A stretch of DNA of 64,000 nucleotides, taken from Halomonas socia (GTDB taxonomy: Bacteria; Pseudomonadota; Gammaproteobacteria; Pseudomonadales; Halomonadaceae). Below the pieces are notes generated by a model. That model was not told the DNA's origin. It searched no databases and was given only the letters and a program-made list of their open reading frames with translations. The position numbers were made by a program, and so were the translations under genes. The stretch is from contig NZ_CP048812.1 of the NCBI RefSeq assembly GCF_010977575.1, forward strand, positions 3,348,001 to 3,412,000, given 5' to 3'. Every line of letters begins with the position of its first letter. The first letter of the stretch is position 1. Below are positions 49,201-57,197 of the stretch, one piece after another.

Positions 49201-49403
49201 TAGCGCGACAGCTCCTGAGCCTGGAGTTGCGAGGTGCGCGCTTCGGCGACCAGCAGCGTGGCCACGCTGACCGAGACCAGCGCCAGCGCTACCAGCAGGG
49301 TATTGCGCAACCAGTGGCGGCGCTTGACCGACACTGGCAGCGGCACGAGTTCACCCTGAGCCGTTTGCGGATGCCCTGCGTCAGACGAGACGGTTGCGCT
49401 CAT
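46287..49403 (-). CDS. Class A penicillin-binding protein (transglycosylase/transpeptidase), large
   Basis: A 1038-residue bifunctional peptidoglycan synthase anchored by one helix (about 33-52). The GT51 domain has LLFIENRELLD (catalytic Glu near 182) and SGGSTLATQVEKY. The transpeptidase has the active-site Ser in GSTAKLR (near 513), SLN near 621 and KTGTG near 939. The gap between SLN and KTG, about 320 residues, is much longer than in PBP1a or PBP1b, showing a large insertion of helical, charged sequence. The TAG stop lies in the end of the MITE-like element. A monocistronic gene, divergent from the acyltransferase gene. Confidence 0.9.
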   Translation of the reverse strand: MSATVSSDAGHPQTAQGELVPLPVSVKRRHWLRNTLLVALALVSVSVATLLVAEARTSQLQAQELSRYAGTLTYTLSPGPSERIVFPQYGPFDIRLGYTRLPQFEARLRASDFVVERQARFSPALLEYTQRGFFPPYPEKTRAGLTLEECRGETLYAFRHPQRHYPHFDAIPPLVLQALLFIENRELLDARSPYANPAVDWPRFAKAAMSQVGRALDVSGQSSGGSTLATQVEKYRHSPQGLTGSAREKLRQMISASVRGYRQGPQTLAARQDVALDYLNSVPLSAAPGYGEVHGIGDGLWVWFDADFDAINRLLVPSFNGPANLQQQGLALRQVVALMIAQRRPSWYLTTGRQSLERLTDSYLRILAEAEVVDPMLRDAALVQRLSFRDFARDPLRLQVAQDKGLQVARSRLSRMLGTSFYDLDRLDLAARTTLHGDLQRQVSDYLYRLADPDFAGEIGLFGERLLAPEMTAEVNYSFTLFERGEDGYRVRIQTDNTGQPFDINEGSKLELGSTAKLRVLATYLEVIAELHQRHAGKPSDALRSIEVDRQDALSRWVIDQLIASPDLDLRTLLDDAMQRRYSASPHEAFFTGGGRHTFSNFRREDNGRNPTLSESMRESLNLPFVRLLRDLVRYSVHQNERRSQLLEDDQDPRRQDYLQRFADREGRVFLQRFWNKYRGKESDARLSLFLDGLHTTAPRLAAVHRYLFPEADEASFAAFIHERLPDEALSEQRIASLYRSYAPGSYDLSDQGYIARVHPLELWLLGYLLDHPEATFSEAAHASRSERQEVYGWLFKTRHRNARDVRIRTMLEVEAFLDIHQRWARLGYPFDHLVPSLATAVGSSGDRPAALAELMGIILNDGVRLPTLRIDDLHFAADTPYETRLVPAGTRGQRVMEPEVAAVLRESLAEVVEGGTARRLQGSFSLDEETPLVMGGKTGTGNNRFETVGRGGQVLSSQARNRTATFVFYLGNDHFGTLTAFVPGSDADNFRFTSALPVQVLKGMQEILRPLLAGEGDGCLPGSSQELLVADRHAPGH

Positions 49404-49541
49404 GTGCCACCCCCAGCGCCAAGGTGCCCCGACGAGTTGTTTTCGGCATAAGCTTCGCCTTACTTTGTAGCGTAGCCTGCGGTGCAGGAAAGTGGATGGC
49501 TTTATTTATCCTTTCTCATGGTCGACACAGGGACGAGTGCT

Positions 49542-50672
49542 ATGAACCACACCACGGCCGAGTCGTGGCACCATCTGCGTGACGCGCCGCATCTGCCGCG
49601 CGCCGAGGGGCGTATCGCGGCCATCGACCTGGCCCGTGGGGTGGCGATAGCGCTGATGATCGTCAGCCATGCGGTAAGCGGGCTGCTGGGCCTGCGCCTG
49701 GTGCCGGAGTGGGGCTTGGTGCCGGTGCATTTGCTCACCAAGTTCTCGTCGTCGCTGTTTATCCTGGTGTTCGGCATCGCGCTCGCCGTCGCTTTTCTGC
49801 CCCATGCACGCAGCGCCGGCTGGTCGTGGCGACGCCTCAAGCTGTGGCTGCGCGGCCTGGAGGTGCTGTTCTGGTACAAGGCGCTGACCGTCGTCGAGAT
49901 GCTGCCGCTGTATGCCCCGGAAGATATTCTCGCCACCTTGCTGTGGAACAACTTCGCGATCTGGGTCGAGATCCTCGGCTTCTATGCCATCGCCCTGATG
50001 TGGGTGCCGCTGGTACTGCCGCTGTGGGCGCGTGCCCCGCTGTGGAGCCGTCTGCTGGCCATGGTGCTGGTCACTGCGCTGGCCGCCTGGTTGCAGGGCG
50101 TCGATTTCGGCGGCAACGATATCCTCAAGGCGCTGCTGGTCGACCATGAGGATCATTACGCCTGGGGACAGCTGTCGCGGGCGCCGCTGATCATGGCCGG
50201 ACTGCTGATCGGGGAGGCGTTGCTACGCTGCTATTTCACGCCCGCCTGGCGGCGTCGCCTAGTGATGACCTTGCTGGGCCTGGGTGGCGCCATGCTGGCG
50301 GCGTTCTTTTTGCTCGCAGCTCTCGGTGGCGAGGTTCACGCTGCCCTGGTGGCAGTGGCGCGCAATGTCGGCAAGCATCCTCCGGGGCTGGCCTTCATGC
50401 TGTTCAGCGTGGGTGGGGCGCTGGTGATCCTGGCCGCGGCGCTGGCCGGCGGCGAGCGGCTGGCGCGAGTGCTGCTGCCCATCACCCTGGTCGGCTCCGA
50501 CGCGCTCAAGGCGTTCATCTTTCACATCGTGGCGATCTTTCTGGTGCTGCGCTTGCTGCTCGGCGGCTGGCAGGCCTACAGCTACCTCCAGGTGCTGGGT
50601 ATTGGCGTGGCGCTGGTGCTGGGAGCCGCCGGCTGGATCGCCCTGACGCGCTGGATAGGAGCCAATAAATGA
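49542..50672 (+). CDS. Membrane acyltransferase-like protein
   Basis: A 376-residue protein with about 10 membrane helices. It starts with the pattern RIAAIDLARGVAIALMIVSHAVSGL, typical of acyltransferase-3 and related (heparan N-acetyltransferase-like, OpgC-like) membrane enzymes, where Arg and His of the first helix are catalytic. The acceptor is unknown; an envelope sugar is plausible because the next gene, coupled by ATGA, is a beta-lactamase-fold hydrolase. ATG 49542 is chosen for its position just before the conserved start. Confidence 0.75.
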   Translation: MNHTTAESWHHLRDAPHLPRAEGRIAAIDLARGVAIALMIVSHAVSGLLGLRLVPEWGLVPVHLLTKFSSSLFILVFGIALAVAFLPHARSAGWSWRRLKLWLRGLEVLFWYKALTVVEMLPLYAPEDILATLLWNNFAIWVEILGFYAIALMWVPLVLPLWARAPLWSRLLAMVLVTALAAWLQGVDFGGNDILKALLVDHEDHYAWGQLSRAPLIMAGLLIGEALLRCYFTPAWRRRLVMTLLGLGGAMLAAFFLLAALGGEVHAALVAVARNVGKHPPGLAFMLFSVGGALVILAAALAGGERLARVLLPITLVGSDALKAFIFHIVAIFLVLRLLLGGWQAYSYLQVLGIGVALVLGAAGWIALTRWIGANK

Positions 50673-51787
50673 TGCATCGCGCGATATGCTGCCTGGCGCT
50701 ACTGCTGGTCAGCAGCGCTCTCCACGCCGCAGGCATGCACGCTGACTGGTACTATCAGGTTGACAAGCGCAGCGCCTGGCAGGCGCCGCTGGAGGCGCGC
50801 CTGGCCGAGCTGGAAGGTGACTTCCCCGGCCAGCTCGGCGTCTATGTCCAGGACCTGCGCAGCGGCGAGGCGCTGTCGTGGCGGGGTAAGCAGCACTGGT
50901 ACCTGGCATCGCTGATCAAGGTGCCGGTGGCGGTGGAGCTCTTTGCGCGCCGCGACGAGGGGACATTGAGCCTCGACGAGCGCATGACTCTGAGCCGCGG
51001 CGACTACATCGATGGCGCCGGCCAGACCAACTGGCAGGAAACGGGTAGCCGGCTGACGCTGCGCTTTCTGCTCGATGAGATGCTCACCGTCAGCGACAAC
51101 ACCGCCAGCGACATGCTGATCCGTCGGGTTGGCCTTGCCGCGAGCAATCGCCGTGCCCGGGAGATGGTCGCCGCGTCCGGCGGTGACCCCGCCCAGCTTG
51201 GCGAGATCACCAGCCTGCTCGAGGTGCGCCGCGCACTGTTTGGCGAGCTGCACCCCGGTGCCCGCGAACTGGGTGGCATGGACTATATCGCACTGCGACA
51301 TAACGACGATCTCGAGACCCGCGTGGCCGCCTTTGCCGAGCGCCTCGGCGTGGCGCCAGGCGAGCTGGCAGTGGATGGCTACGATGCCGCTTTCGATGCC
51401 TACGAGGATAGCGCGCTCAACGGCGGCAGCCTGGTGGCGTTCGGTGACCTGCTGGCGACCCTGGCGCGCGGTGACCCCGAGCAGGCCGGGTTGAGCGCTG
51501 CCAGCCGCGAGGCGCTGCTGGCGGTCATGCAGCGAACTCGCTCCGGCGAGGCGCGGCTCAAGGCCGGATTCGGCGACGACGTGGTCTTTGCCCACAAGAC
51601 TGGCACCCAGCATCGCCGCAGCTGCGATGCGGGTATCGCCCAGCGTGGCAGTGGCCGCCAGGTAGCGGTGGTAGCCTGCACCCGTGGCCCGCTGGCCGTG
51701 GCGATTCACGAGCGGCTGCTGGCCGAGGTGGGGGCGGCCATCGAGGCCAGCGGCGTGCTAAGCTTGCCAGTCCCAACCCTAGACTGA
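50669..51787 (+). CDS. Class A beta-lactamase-fold serine hydrolase, exported
   Basis: A 372-residue protein with a signal peptide (about 1-21). It has the Ser-x-x-Lys motif SLIK (S81, K84), SDN (142-144) and KTG (near 310), the three active-site elements of class A enzymes. The deacylating ExxLN motif is not evident, so it may be an amidase or peptidase rather than a drug-resistance enzyme. Its ATG overlaps the acyltransferase stop (ATGA), implying a shared envelope task. Confidence 0.8.
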   Translation: MMHRAICCLALLLVSSALHAAGMHADWYYQVDKRSAWQAPLEARLAELEGDFPGQLGVYVQDLRSGEALSWRGKQHWYLASLIKVPVAVELFARRDEGTLSLDERMTLSRGDYIDGAGQTNWQETGSRLTLRFLLDEMLTVSDNTASDMLIRRVGLAASNRRAREMVAASGGDPAQLGEITSLLEVRRALFGELHPGARELGGMDYIALRHNDDLETRVAAFAERLGVAPGELAVDGYDAAFDAYEDSALNGGSLVAFGDLLATLARGDPEQAGLSAASREALLAVMQRTRSGEARLKAGFGDDVVFAHKTGTQHRRSCDAGIAQRGSGRQVAVVACTRGPLAVAIHERLLAEVGAAIEASGVLSLPVPTLD

Positions 51788-51805
51788 TGTTCAGGAGAAG
51801 TATCC

Positions 51806-52084
51806 ATGGCCCGCGCCAGCGCACGTCACATTCTGGTCGATAGTGAAGATAAGTGTCTCGCCCTCAAGCAGGAAATCGAAGCCGGCAAGGACTTTGCCGA
51901 GGTCGCCAAGGCCCACTCGTCATGCCCTTCGGGGCGCCAGGGCGGCGACCTGGGCAGCTTCGGCCCGGGGCAGATGGTGCCCGAGTTCGACAAGGTGGTG
52001 TTCAGCTCCGAGCTGAATCAGGTCCAGGGACCAGTCAAGACCCAGTTCGGCTATCATCTGCTGGAAGTCACCGAGCGTAGCTGA
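51806..52084 (+). CDS. ppiC: Parvulin-type peptidyl-prolyl isomerase
   Basis: A 92-residue stand-alone parvulin of the PpiC type. It has SARHILVDSEDK at the start, SSCPSGRQGGDLGSFGPGQMVPEF in the centre and TQFGYHLLEV near the end, all hallmarks of the fold. No signal peptide, so it is cytoplasmic. AGGAGA precedes the ATG. Repeat C lies just downstream. Confidence 0.96.
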   Translation: MARASARHILVDSEDKCLALKQEIEAGKDFAEVAKAHSSCPSGRQGGDLGSFGPGQMVPEFDKVVFSSELNQVQGPVKTQFGYHLLEVTERS

Positions 52085-52133
52085 CGCTTTTGTTGACCGG
52101 CGGTAGATGCCGCCGAGTTGAGCGCCGCGGCGC

Positions 52134-52196
52134 TTAGCGAGGGACGCCGGAGGCAGGTCGAAGGTTAGACCTGCCGATGGATCAGTCCCGCGCGAC
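52134..52196 (+). repeat. Structured intergenic repeat, short copy C
   Basis: A shortened copy. The 5' flank (AGCGAGGGACGCCG) and 3' flank (GATGGATCAGTCCCG) match copy B, but the inner arms are deleted, leaving the basal stem GGCAGGTC (52152-52159) with GACCTGCC (52168-52175) around eight bases. Confidence 0.72.
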
Positions 52197-52255
52197 GTTT
52201 TAATCGGCGTTAGCGTTGACGGTGATGGGTATTCACTTTCTCTGAGGAGATCGCC

Positions 52256-52462
52256 ATGAATGAAGAAGCCTTCAATCTGAGCCTGCGCAAGTTTCTCAAG
52301 ACCGTGGGCGTGAGTTCGCAGCGTGAAATTGAGCAGGCCGTCGACAAGGCCCGCGCCGAGGGGCGTATCAGCGGCAACGAGTCGCTGCCGGCGACCATGA
52401 TCCTCAACGTCGAGGGTCTCGAACTCACGGTCACCTTCGATGGCTCCATCGAGCTTGAATGA
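52256..52462 (+). CDS. DUF6494 family protein
   Basis: A 68-residue soluble protein ([29 protein letters not shown]... ending FDGSIELE). It matches my memory of DUF6494, small proteins found before YadG/YadH-type ABC transporter genes. TGAGGAGA precedes the ATG. Its 3' end overlaps the start of the ABC gene by about 23 bases, so the three genes are coupled. Function unknown. Confidence 0.82.
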   Translation: MNEEAFNLSLRKFLKTVGVSSQREIEQAVDKARAEGRISGNESLPATMILNVEGLELTVTFDGSIELE

Positions 52463-53426
52463 TCTGAGCCAGGCGGCGCTGCGCGAGGCACAGGGCGTCG
52501 CCGAGCCGATCATTCGCATCAGCGGGCTCGAGAAGACCTATGCCGGCGGCTTCCATGCCCTCAAGGCGGTGGACCTGAGCATTCGTCGCGGCGAGATCTT
52601 TGCCCTGCTGGGCCCCAATGGCGCCGGCAAGACTACCCTGATCAGCGTGGTCTGCGGCCTGGTCAATCCCAGCGCCGGCGAGGTGCGGGTCGATGGCTTC
52701 GACAACGTGCGCGACTACCGTCAGGCACGGTCGCTGATCGGGCTGGTTCCCCAGGAGCTGACCAACGAGGCCTTCGAAACGGTGTGGAACACGGTCAGCT
52801 TCAGCCGCGGGCTGTTTGGCAAGCCACCCAACCCGGCCCACATCGAGCGGATACTCAAGTCGCTGACGCTGTGGGACAAGCGCGACAACCGCTTGATCAC
52901 CCTGTCGGGCGGCATGAAGCGCCGGGTGCTGATCGCCAAGGCGCTGTCCCACGAGCCGCGCATCCTGTTCCTCGATGAGCCCACTGCCGGCGTCGACGTC
53001 GAGCTGCGCCGCGAGATGTGGGAGGTGGTGCGCCAGCTGCGCGACAGCGGCGTGACGATCATCCTGACCACCCACTACATCGAGGAAGCCGAGGAGATGG
53101 CCGACCGCATCGGCGTGATCAACGGTGGCCGGATCGTGCTGGTGGAGGAGAAGGCGGCGCTGATGCGCAAGCTCGGCAGCAAGCAGCTTACCCTGCACCT
53201 GCAGGCGCCACTGGACGCCGTGCCGGCGGCCCTGGCCGGCTACGACCTGCAGTTGGCGGCTGATGGCAGTGAGCTGATCTACAGCTACGACGGTGCCGAG
53301 GAGGGCAGTGGCATCACCGCCTTGCTCGGTGATCTCGACGCCGCTGGCATCGCCTTCAAGGACCTGCACACCCGCCAGAGTTCGCTGGAGGATATCTTCG
53401 TCGACCTGGTCAAGGAGCGCTCATGA
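52440..53426 (+). CDS. ABC transporter ATP-binding protein (YadG-like)
   Basis: A 328-residue ATPase. Walker [11 protein letters not shown] (near 59-68), signature LSGGMKRR, Walker [14 protein letters not shown], and the switch His in [14 protein letters not shown]. The C-terminal 90 residues form the small regulatory domain common in this class. With the next gene it makes an ABC-2 type exporter; the substrate is unknown. The exact start is uncertain (ATG 52440 or TTG 52455); the ATP-binding part begins near residue 25. Confidence 0.93.
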   Translation: MAPSSLNDLSQAALREAQGVAEPIIRISGLEKTYAGGFHALKAVDLSIRRGEIFALLGPNGAGKTTLISVVCGLVNPSAGEVRVDGFDNVRDYRQARSLIGLVPQELTNEAFETVWNTVSFSRGLFGKPPNPAHIERILKSLTLWDKRDNRLITLSGGMKRRVLIAKALSHEPRILFLDEPTAGVDVELRREMWEVVRQLRDSGVTIILTTHYIEEAEEMADRIGVINGGRIVLVEEKAALMRKLGSKQLTLHLQAPLDAVPAALAGYDLQLAADGSELIYSYDGAEEGSGITALLGDLDAAGIAFKDLHTRQSSLEDIFVDLVKERS

Positions 53427-54184
53427 ATCTGTACCCGGTGCGTGCCATCTACGCGGCGGAGATGGCACGCACGCGCCGTACCCTGCTGCAGAGCATCGTT
53501 TCGCCGGTGATCTCCACCTCGCTCTACTTCGTGGTGTTCGGTGCCGCCATCGGCTCGCGCATCAGTGAGATCGACGGGGTCAGCTACGGCGCCTTCATCG
53601 TGCCCGGGCTGATCATGCTGATGCTGCTGACCCAGAGCGTCTCCAATGCCTCGTTCGGGATCTTCTTTCCCAAATTTTCGGGCAGCATCTATGAGCTGCT
53701 CTCGGCGCCGATCTCGCATATCGAGATCGTCATCGGCTACGTCGGCGCTGCGGCCACCAAGTCGATCGTGCTGGGGCTGATCATCCTGGCCACGGCCGGG
53801 CTGTTCGTGCCGCTGGAGATCGCCCATCCGCTGTGGATGATGACCTTCCTGGTGCTCACCGCGGTGACCTTCAGCCTGCTGGGCTTCATCATCGGCATCT
53901 GGGCCGACGGCTTCGACAAGCTGCAGTTGGTGCCGCTGCTGGTGATCACGCCGCTGACCTTCCTCGGCGGTAGCTTCTACTCCATCGACATGCTGCCGCC
54001 GGTGTGGCAGACCCTGACTCTGTTCAACCCGGTGGTCTATCTGGTCAGCGGCTTCCGCTGGAGCTTCTACGGCATCAGCGATGTCAGCCTGATGGCCAGC
54101 GTGGCGATGATCCTGGTGTTCCTGGCGCTGTGCCTGGCGGTAATCGCCTGGATGTTCCGCACCGGCTACCGCCTCAGGCCGTAA
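53423..54184 (+). CDS. ABC-2 type transporter permease (YadH-like)
   Basis: A 253-residue protein with six membrane helices and the ABC-2 signature near the C-terminal half ([44 protein letters not shown], given here only as the region 170-212). It starts at an ATGA overlap with the ATPase gene. Both form a half-size exporter dimer. Confidence 0.93.
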   Translation: MNLYPVRAIYAAEMARTRRTLLQSIVSPVISTSLYFVVFGAAIGSRISEIDGVSYGAFIVPGLIMLMLLTQSVSNASFGIFFPKFSGSIYELLSAPISHIEIVIGYVGAAATKSIVLGLIILATAGLFVPLEIAHPLWMMTFLVLTAVTFSLLGFIIGIWADGFDKLQLVPLLVITPLTFLGGSFYSIDMLPPVWQTLTLFNPVVYLVSGFRWSFYGISDVSLMASVAMILVFLALCLAVIAWMFRTGYRLRP

Positions 54185-54230
54185 CTCGCTGGCTGCGCTC
54201 CACTTTCTTCTTCCTGCCAGAATATAACCT

Positions 54231-55238
54231 ATGCCCGTATTGCAAAGCATCGTCCATCGCCTCGAACCCGGCAGCGACAGCGACCGCCTGGTGGTCAGCG
54301 CGGCCCCCGAGGTCCACCCCGACAGCGCGGTGATGGCCGAGTTGGTGGCTGCCATCAGCGATGCCTACAACCCCAAGCCCAAGGGCTGGGGCGCCTTCGC
54401 CGAGGGAGAGTCGGCGAGCCCGCTGGCTGGCTGGCTGGCTGCCTATCTCGACGCTGAGCGCGACTTTGCCGATATCACCCGAGCGATTGCCGAGCGCCTG
54501 GCCGGCCTGCTCGAGGACCGCCTCTCGGTGGGCGGCTATCTGGTGTTCGACCACAGCCGCCGTGGCGAGGCGGACAGCATCAGCCTGGCGCTGGTCCAGC
54601 AGCGCCAGGGTATCGGCATCGACGCCGAGCATCGCGCGGTGCCGGCCGCCCAGCTCAACCTCGGCCAGTTGACGCTGGCGGCGCGCATCAACGTCAGCCA
54701 GTGGCGCAGCGATTCACCCGGCGTGCAGTACGTCTCCTTCCTCAAGGACCGCGGCGGCAAGAAGCTCGCCGAGAGCCTGGTCGAGCTGCTTGGCGTCGAG
54801 GAGAGCATCGACGCGCCGAGTGAAACCCGCACCCTGCTCAAGGCGTTCAGCGACTACGTCGAGCAGGGCGACTTCGACGAGGCGGCCAGCCGCGAGAAGA
54901 CCGACGCCCTGGTCGACTATGCCAGCGAGCAGCTCAGCCGCGGCGAGCCGATCACCCTCGATGAGCTCTCGGCGCTGGTCGACGAGCAGCAGCCCAAGGC
55001 GTTTTACGAGCATATCCGCCACGCCGACTACGGGCTGGCGCCGGAGATTCCGCCCGACAAGCGCACCCTCAATCAGTTTCGGCGCTTCACCGGGCGCGCT
55101 GCGGGGGTCTCGATCAGCTTTGACTCGCATCTGCTGGGGTCGAGCGTCGAATACGACGAAGCGCGTGAGCGCCTGATCATCAAGACCCTGCCCAGCCAGT
55201 TGCGCGATCAGCTCAAGCAGCGCCAGAAGGGAACCTAA
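54231..55238 (+). CDS. yejK: Nucleoid-associated protein YejK (NdpA)
   Basis: A 335-residue YejK/NdpA protein, the length of the E. coli protein (335). It has the N-terminal LQSIVHRL start, the VSFLKDRGGKKLAESLVELLGV segment in the middle, and a YDEARERLIIKTLPSQLRDQL end. Homologues bind the nucleoid; the precise role is unknown. It stands alone after the ABC operon. Confidence 0.94.
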   Translation: MPVLQSIVHRLEPGSDSDRLVVSAAPEVHPDSAVMAELVAAISDAYNPKPKGWGAFAEGESASPLAGWLAAYLDAERDFADITRAIAERLAGLLEDRLSVGGYLVFDHSRRGEADSISLALVQQRQGIGIDAEHRAVPAAQLNLGQLTLAARINVSQWRSDSPGVQYVSFLKDRGGKKLAESLVELLGVEESIDAPSETRTLLKAFSDYVEQGDFDEAASREKTDALVDYASEQLSRGEPITLDELSALVDEQQPKAFYEHIRHADYGLAPEIPPDKRTLNQFRRFTGRAAGVSISFDSHLLGSSVEYDEARERLIIKTLPSQLRDQLKQRQKGT

Positions 55239-55333
55239 TTTCGACTATCATTGTCGCTAGTTGGAGACGGATAACGCTGGATGCCGAGGGTGGATTGCCT
55301 CGGCAATCGTTCACATGGATGGGGAGTATCATC

Positions 55334-55855
55334 ATGCAACGCCTGTATTTCCTGGCACCCAATGCCGACACCACCTCAGATATCGCTGACGAGCTGAACC
55401 AGATGGGCCTTACCCAGGACGAGCTCCACGTGGTGGGGCGTAGCTGGAAGCCGCTGGAGCGTGAGGGTGTGCCGGTGGCCACCCTGCGCGAGACCAGTGA
55501 CGTGATGAACGCGCCCAAACGCGGTGTGCCGGTCGGCGCCGGCTTGGGGGCGGTGCTGGGCGTCGTGGTTCACTATGTGCTGGGGCCGAGCCTGATCGTG
55601 ATCGTGCCGGCGATGGCCGTTTTCGGCGGCCTGTTCGGACTGTGGACCAGTACCATGGTTGGCGTCTCGGTGAAGGATGTGAAAGTCAGCAAGTACAGGC
55701 AGGCGCTCAATCGTGGCGAACTGCTGATAATTGCCGATGTGCCCGGCGAACGCGAAGATACCGTCAAGCAGATGGTGCGTCGCCATCACCCCGAGGTGGT
55801 GATCGACAAGATCACCGCACGCGACGAGGCTCGGCCGGTCGGTAAGGGCCACTGA
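55334..55855 (+). CDS. DUF1269-like membrane protein
   Basis: A 173-residue protein. An N-terminal ferredoxin-like part (MQRLYFLAPNADTTSDIADELNQMG, then HVVGRSWKPLEREG) is followed by two helices with Gly-rich GAGLGAVLGVVVHYVLG and a C-terminal alpha-beta part (LLIIADVPGEREDTVKQMV). This resembles DUF1269-type membrane proteins. ATG 55334 has GGGAG upstream. Function unknown. Confidence 0.72.
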   Translation: MQRLYFLAPNADTTSDIADELNQMGLTQDELHVVGRSWKPLEREGVPVATLRETSDVMNAPKRGVPVGAGLGAVLGVVVHYVLGPSLIVIVPAMAVFGGLFGLWTSTMVGVSVKDVKVSKYRQALNRGELLIIADVPGEREDTVKQMVRRHHPEVVIDKITARDEARPVGKGH

Positions 55856-55870
55856 TGGAGTCGTTTTTGC

Positions 55871-56344
55871 ATGCTTGATTCGATTCAGCAATTCTTCCAG
55901 CGCGCCCTGGCCGAGCCTGAGGCCAGGGAGGATCGAGGCCTTACCCTTGAACTGGCTACCGCGGCGCTACTATGCGAGGTGATGCGTGCCGACTACGCCA
56001 CCAGCGAGGCGGAACTCGCCACCCTGCGCCGCATGCTGGTCGAGCGCTATCACCTCAGCGACGCGGCGGTCGACGAGCTGATGGCGCTTGCCCGGCGCGA
56101 GGTCGAGGAGGCCGTCGACCACTACCAGTTCGTCAGCCTGATCAAGCAGCACTACGGCTACGCCCAACGCTGCGAACTGGTGCAACTGATGTGGCAGTTG
56201 GCCTGGGCCGACGGCAGCATCGACCCGCTCGAGGAGCACCGCATCCGGCGCCTGGCCGACCTGCTTCACGTCGGGCACAGCGATTTTATCCTCGCCAAGC
56301 TGGCGGTGCAGGAGGCGCGTGGCACGGGCAAGGACCAGGCATGA
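55871..56344 (+). CDS. TerB-family protein
   Basis: A 157-residue all-helical protein of the TerB (tellurite-resistance-like) superfamily. The repeat-like motif CEVMRADYATSEAELATLRRML is echoed by MWQLAWADGSIDPLEEHRIRRLADLL, giving two acidic metal-binding-like sites. No tellurite-resistance genes lie nearby. Its stop overlaps the exoD-like start by four bases. Confidence 0.88.
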   Translation: MLDSIQQFFQRALAEPEAREDRGLTLELATAALLCEVMRADYATSEAELATLRRMLVERYHLSDAAVDELMALARREVEEAVDHYQFVSLIKQHYGYAQRCELVQLMWQLAWADGSIDPLEEHRIRRLADLLHVGHSDFILAKLAVQEARGTGKDQA

Positions 56345-56937
56345 ACAACGCGGCTTCGTCGCCACGCACGCTGGGCGAGCTACTCGAAAACCTGCAGCGC
56401 ATCGATAGTCATGACGGCCGCGTAAGCCTAGATGATGTGCTCGACGAGCTGGGGCGGAGGGCCTTCGGGCCGCTGCTGCTGCTGGCCGGTATCGTCACCA
56501 TGGTGCCGATCATTGGCGGCATTCCCGGCGTGCCGACCGTGATGGCAGGCCTGGTGCTGCTGGTGGCCATACAGCTGCTGTTGCAGCGGCACGCCATCTG
56601 GCTGCCACGCTGGCTGCTCGACCGCAGCGTAGCGTCTGCCTCGCTGCACAAGGCGTGCGCCTGGCTGGCGCGCCCGGCAAGACTGCTCGACGCGCTGCTG
56701 CGCCAGCGCTGGGGAGCACTGGTCGGCGACCACGCCGTGTTGGCGATAGCGATCTGCTGTATCGGGGTGGCCTTGATGATGCCACCGATGGAGCTCGTGC
56801 CATTCTCGGCCAACGGTGCCGGCCTTGCGCTGAGCGGCTTCGGTCTGGCACTGATGGCCAAGGACGGCCTGATGGCGCTGTTCGCCTTCGCGGTAAGTAT
56901 TGCTACGCTGATAGCGATCGTTGCCGGGCTGAGTTGA
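56341..56937 (+). CDS. ExoD-family membrane protein
   Basis: A 198-residue membrane protein of the ExoD family (exopolysaccharide synthesis ExoD). It has LDDVLDELGRRAFGPLLLLAGIV near residues 27-50, several helices, and MMPPMELVPFSANGAGLALSGFGLALMAKDGL near 140-170, typical of the family. Rhizobium ExoD mutants are altered in exopolysaccharide; the mechanism is unknown. ATG 56341 is part of an ATGA overlap. Confidence 0.88.
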   Translation: MNNAASSPRTLGELLENLQRIDSHDGRVSLDDVLDELGRRAFGPLLLLAGIVTMVPIIGGIPGVPTVMAGLVLLVAIQLLLQRHAIWLPRWLLDRSVASASLHKACAWLARPARLLDALLRQRWGALVGDHAVLAIAICCIGVALMMPPMELVPFSANGAGLALSGFGLALMAKDGLMALFAFAVSIATLIAIVAGLS

Positions 56938-56976
56938 TCGAGCGCGCAGTCCGAACCCCTGACAAGGAAGCCTGCC

Positions 56977-57189
56977 ATGGACAAGGTATATCTGATACTC
57001 AAGATCCTGATCACGCTGATCGTGGTGGTGCTGTTCGTGCAGAACATCCGCGTGGTCGAGGTCAATTTCCTGGCCTGGAGCCTGTCGCTACCGCTGGCCC
57101 TGCTGCTGGTGGTGGTCTATGTGCTGGGCATGGTCAGCGGCAAGAGCCTGATGGCGCTGGTCAGGCGCCTGCGCGCGTCGCGGCGCTGA
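56977..57189 (+). CDS. LapA-domain small membrane protein
   Basis: A 70-residue protein with two membrane helices (about 6-22 and 38-58) and the LapA/DUF1049 linker FVQNIRVVEVNFLAWSL. It is a shorter paralogue of LapA at 9465. AAGGAAG precedes the ATG. It converges with the YihY gene. Confidence 0.85.
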   Translation: MDKVYLILKILITLIVVVLFVQNIRVVEVNFLAWSLSLPLALLLVVVYVLGMVSGKSLMALVRRLRASRR

Positions 57190-57197
57190 AGCGCCGG

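Noticed and set aside
50669..51787. Acquired antibiotic-resistance beta-lactamase
   Set aside because: The class A ExxLN motif is not evident and the gene is coupled to an envelope acyltransferase in chromosomal context.
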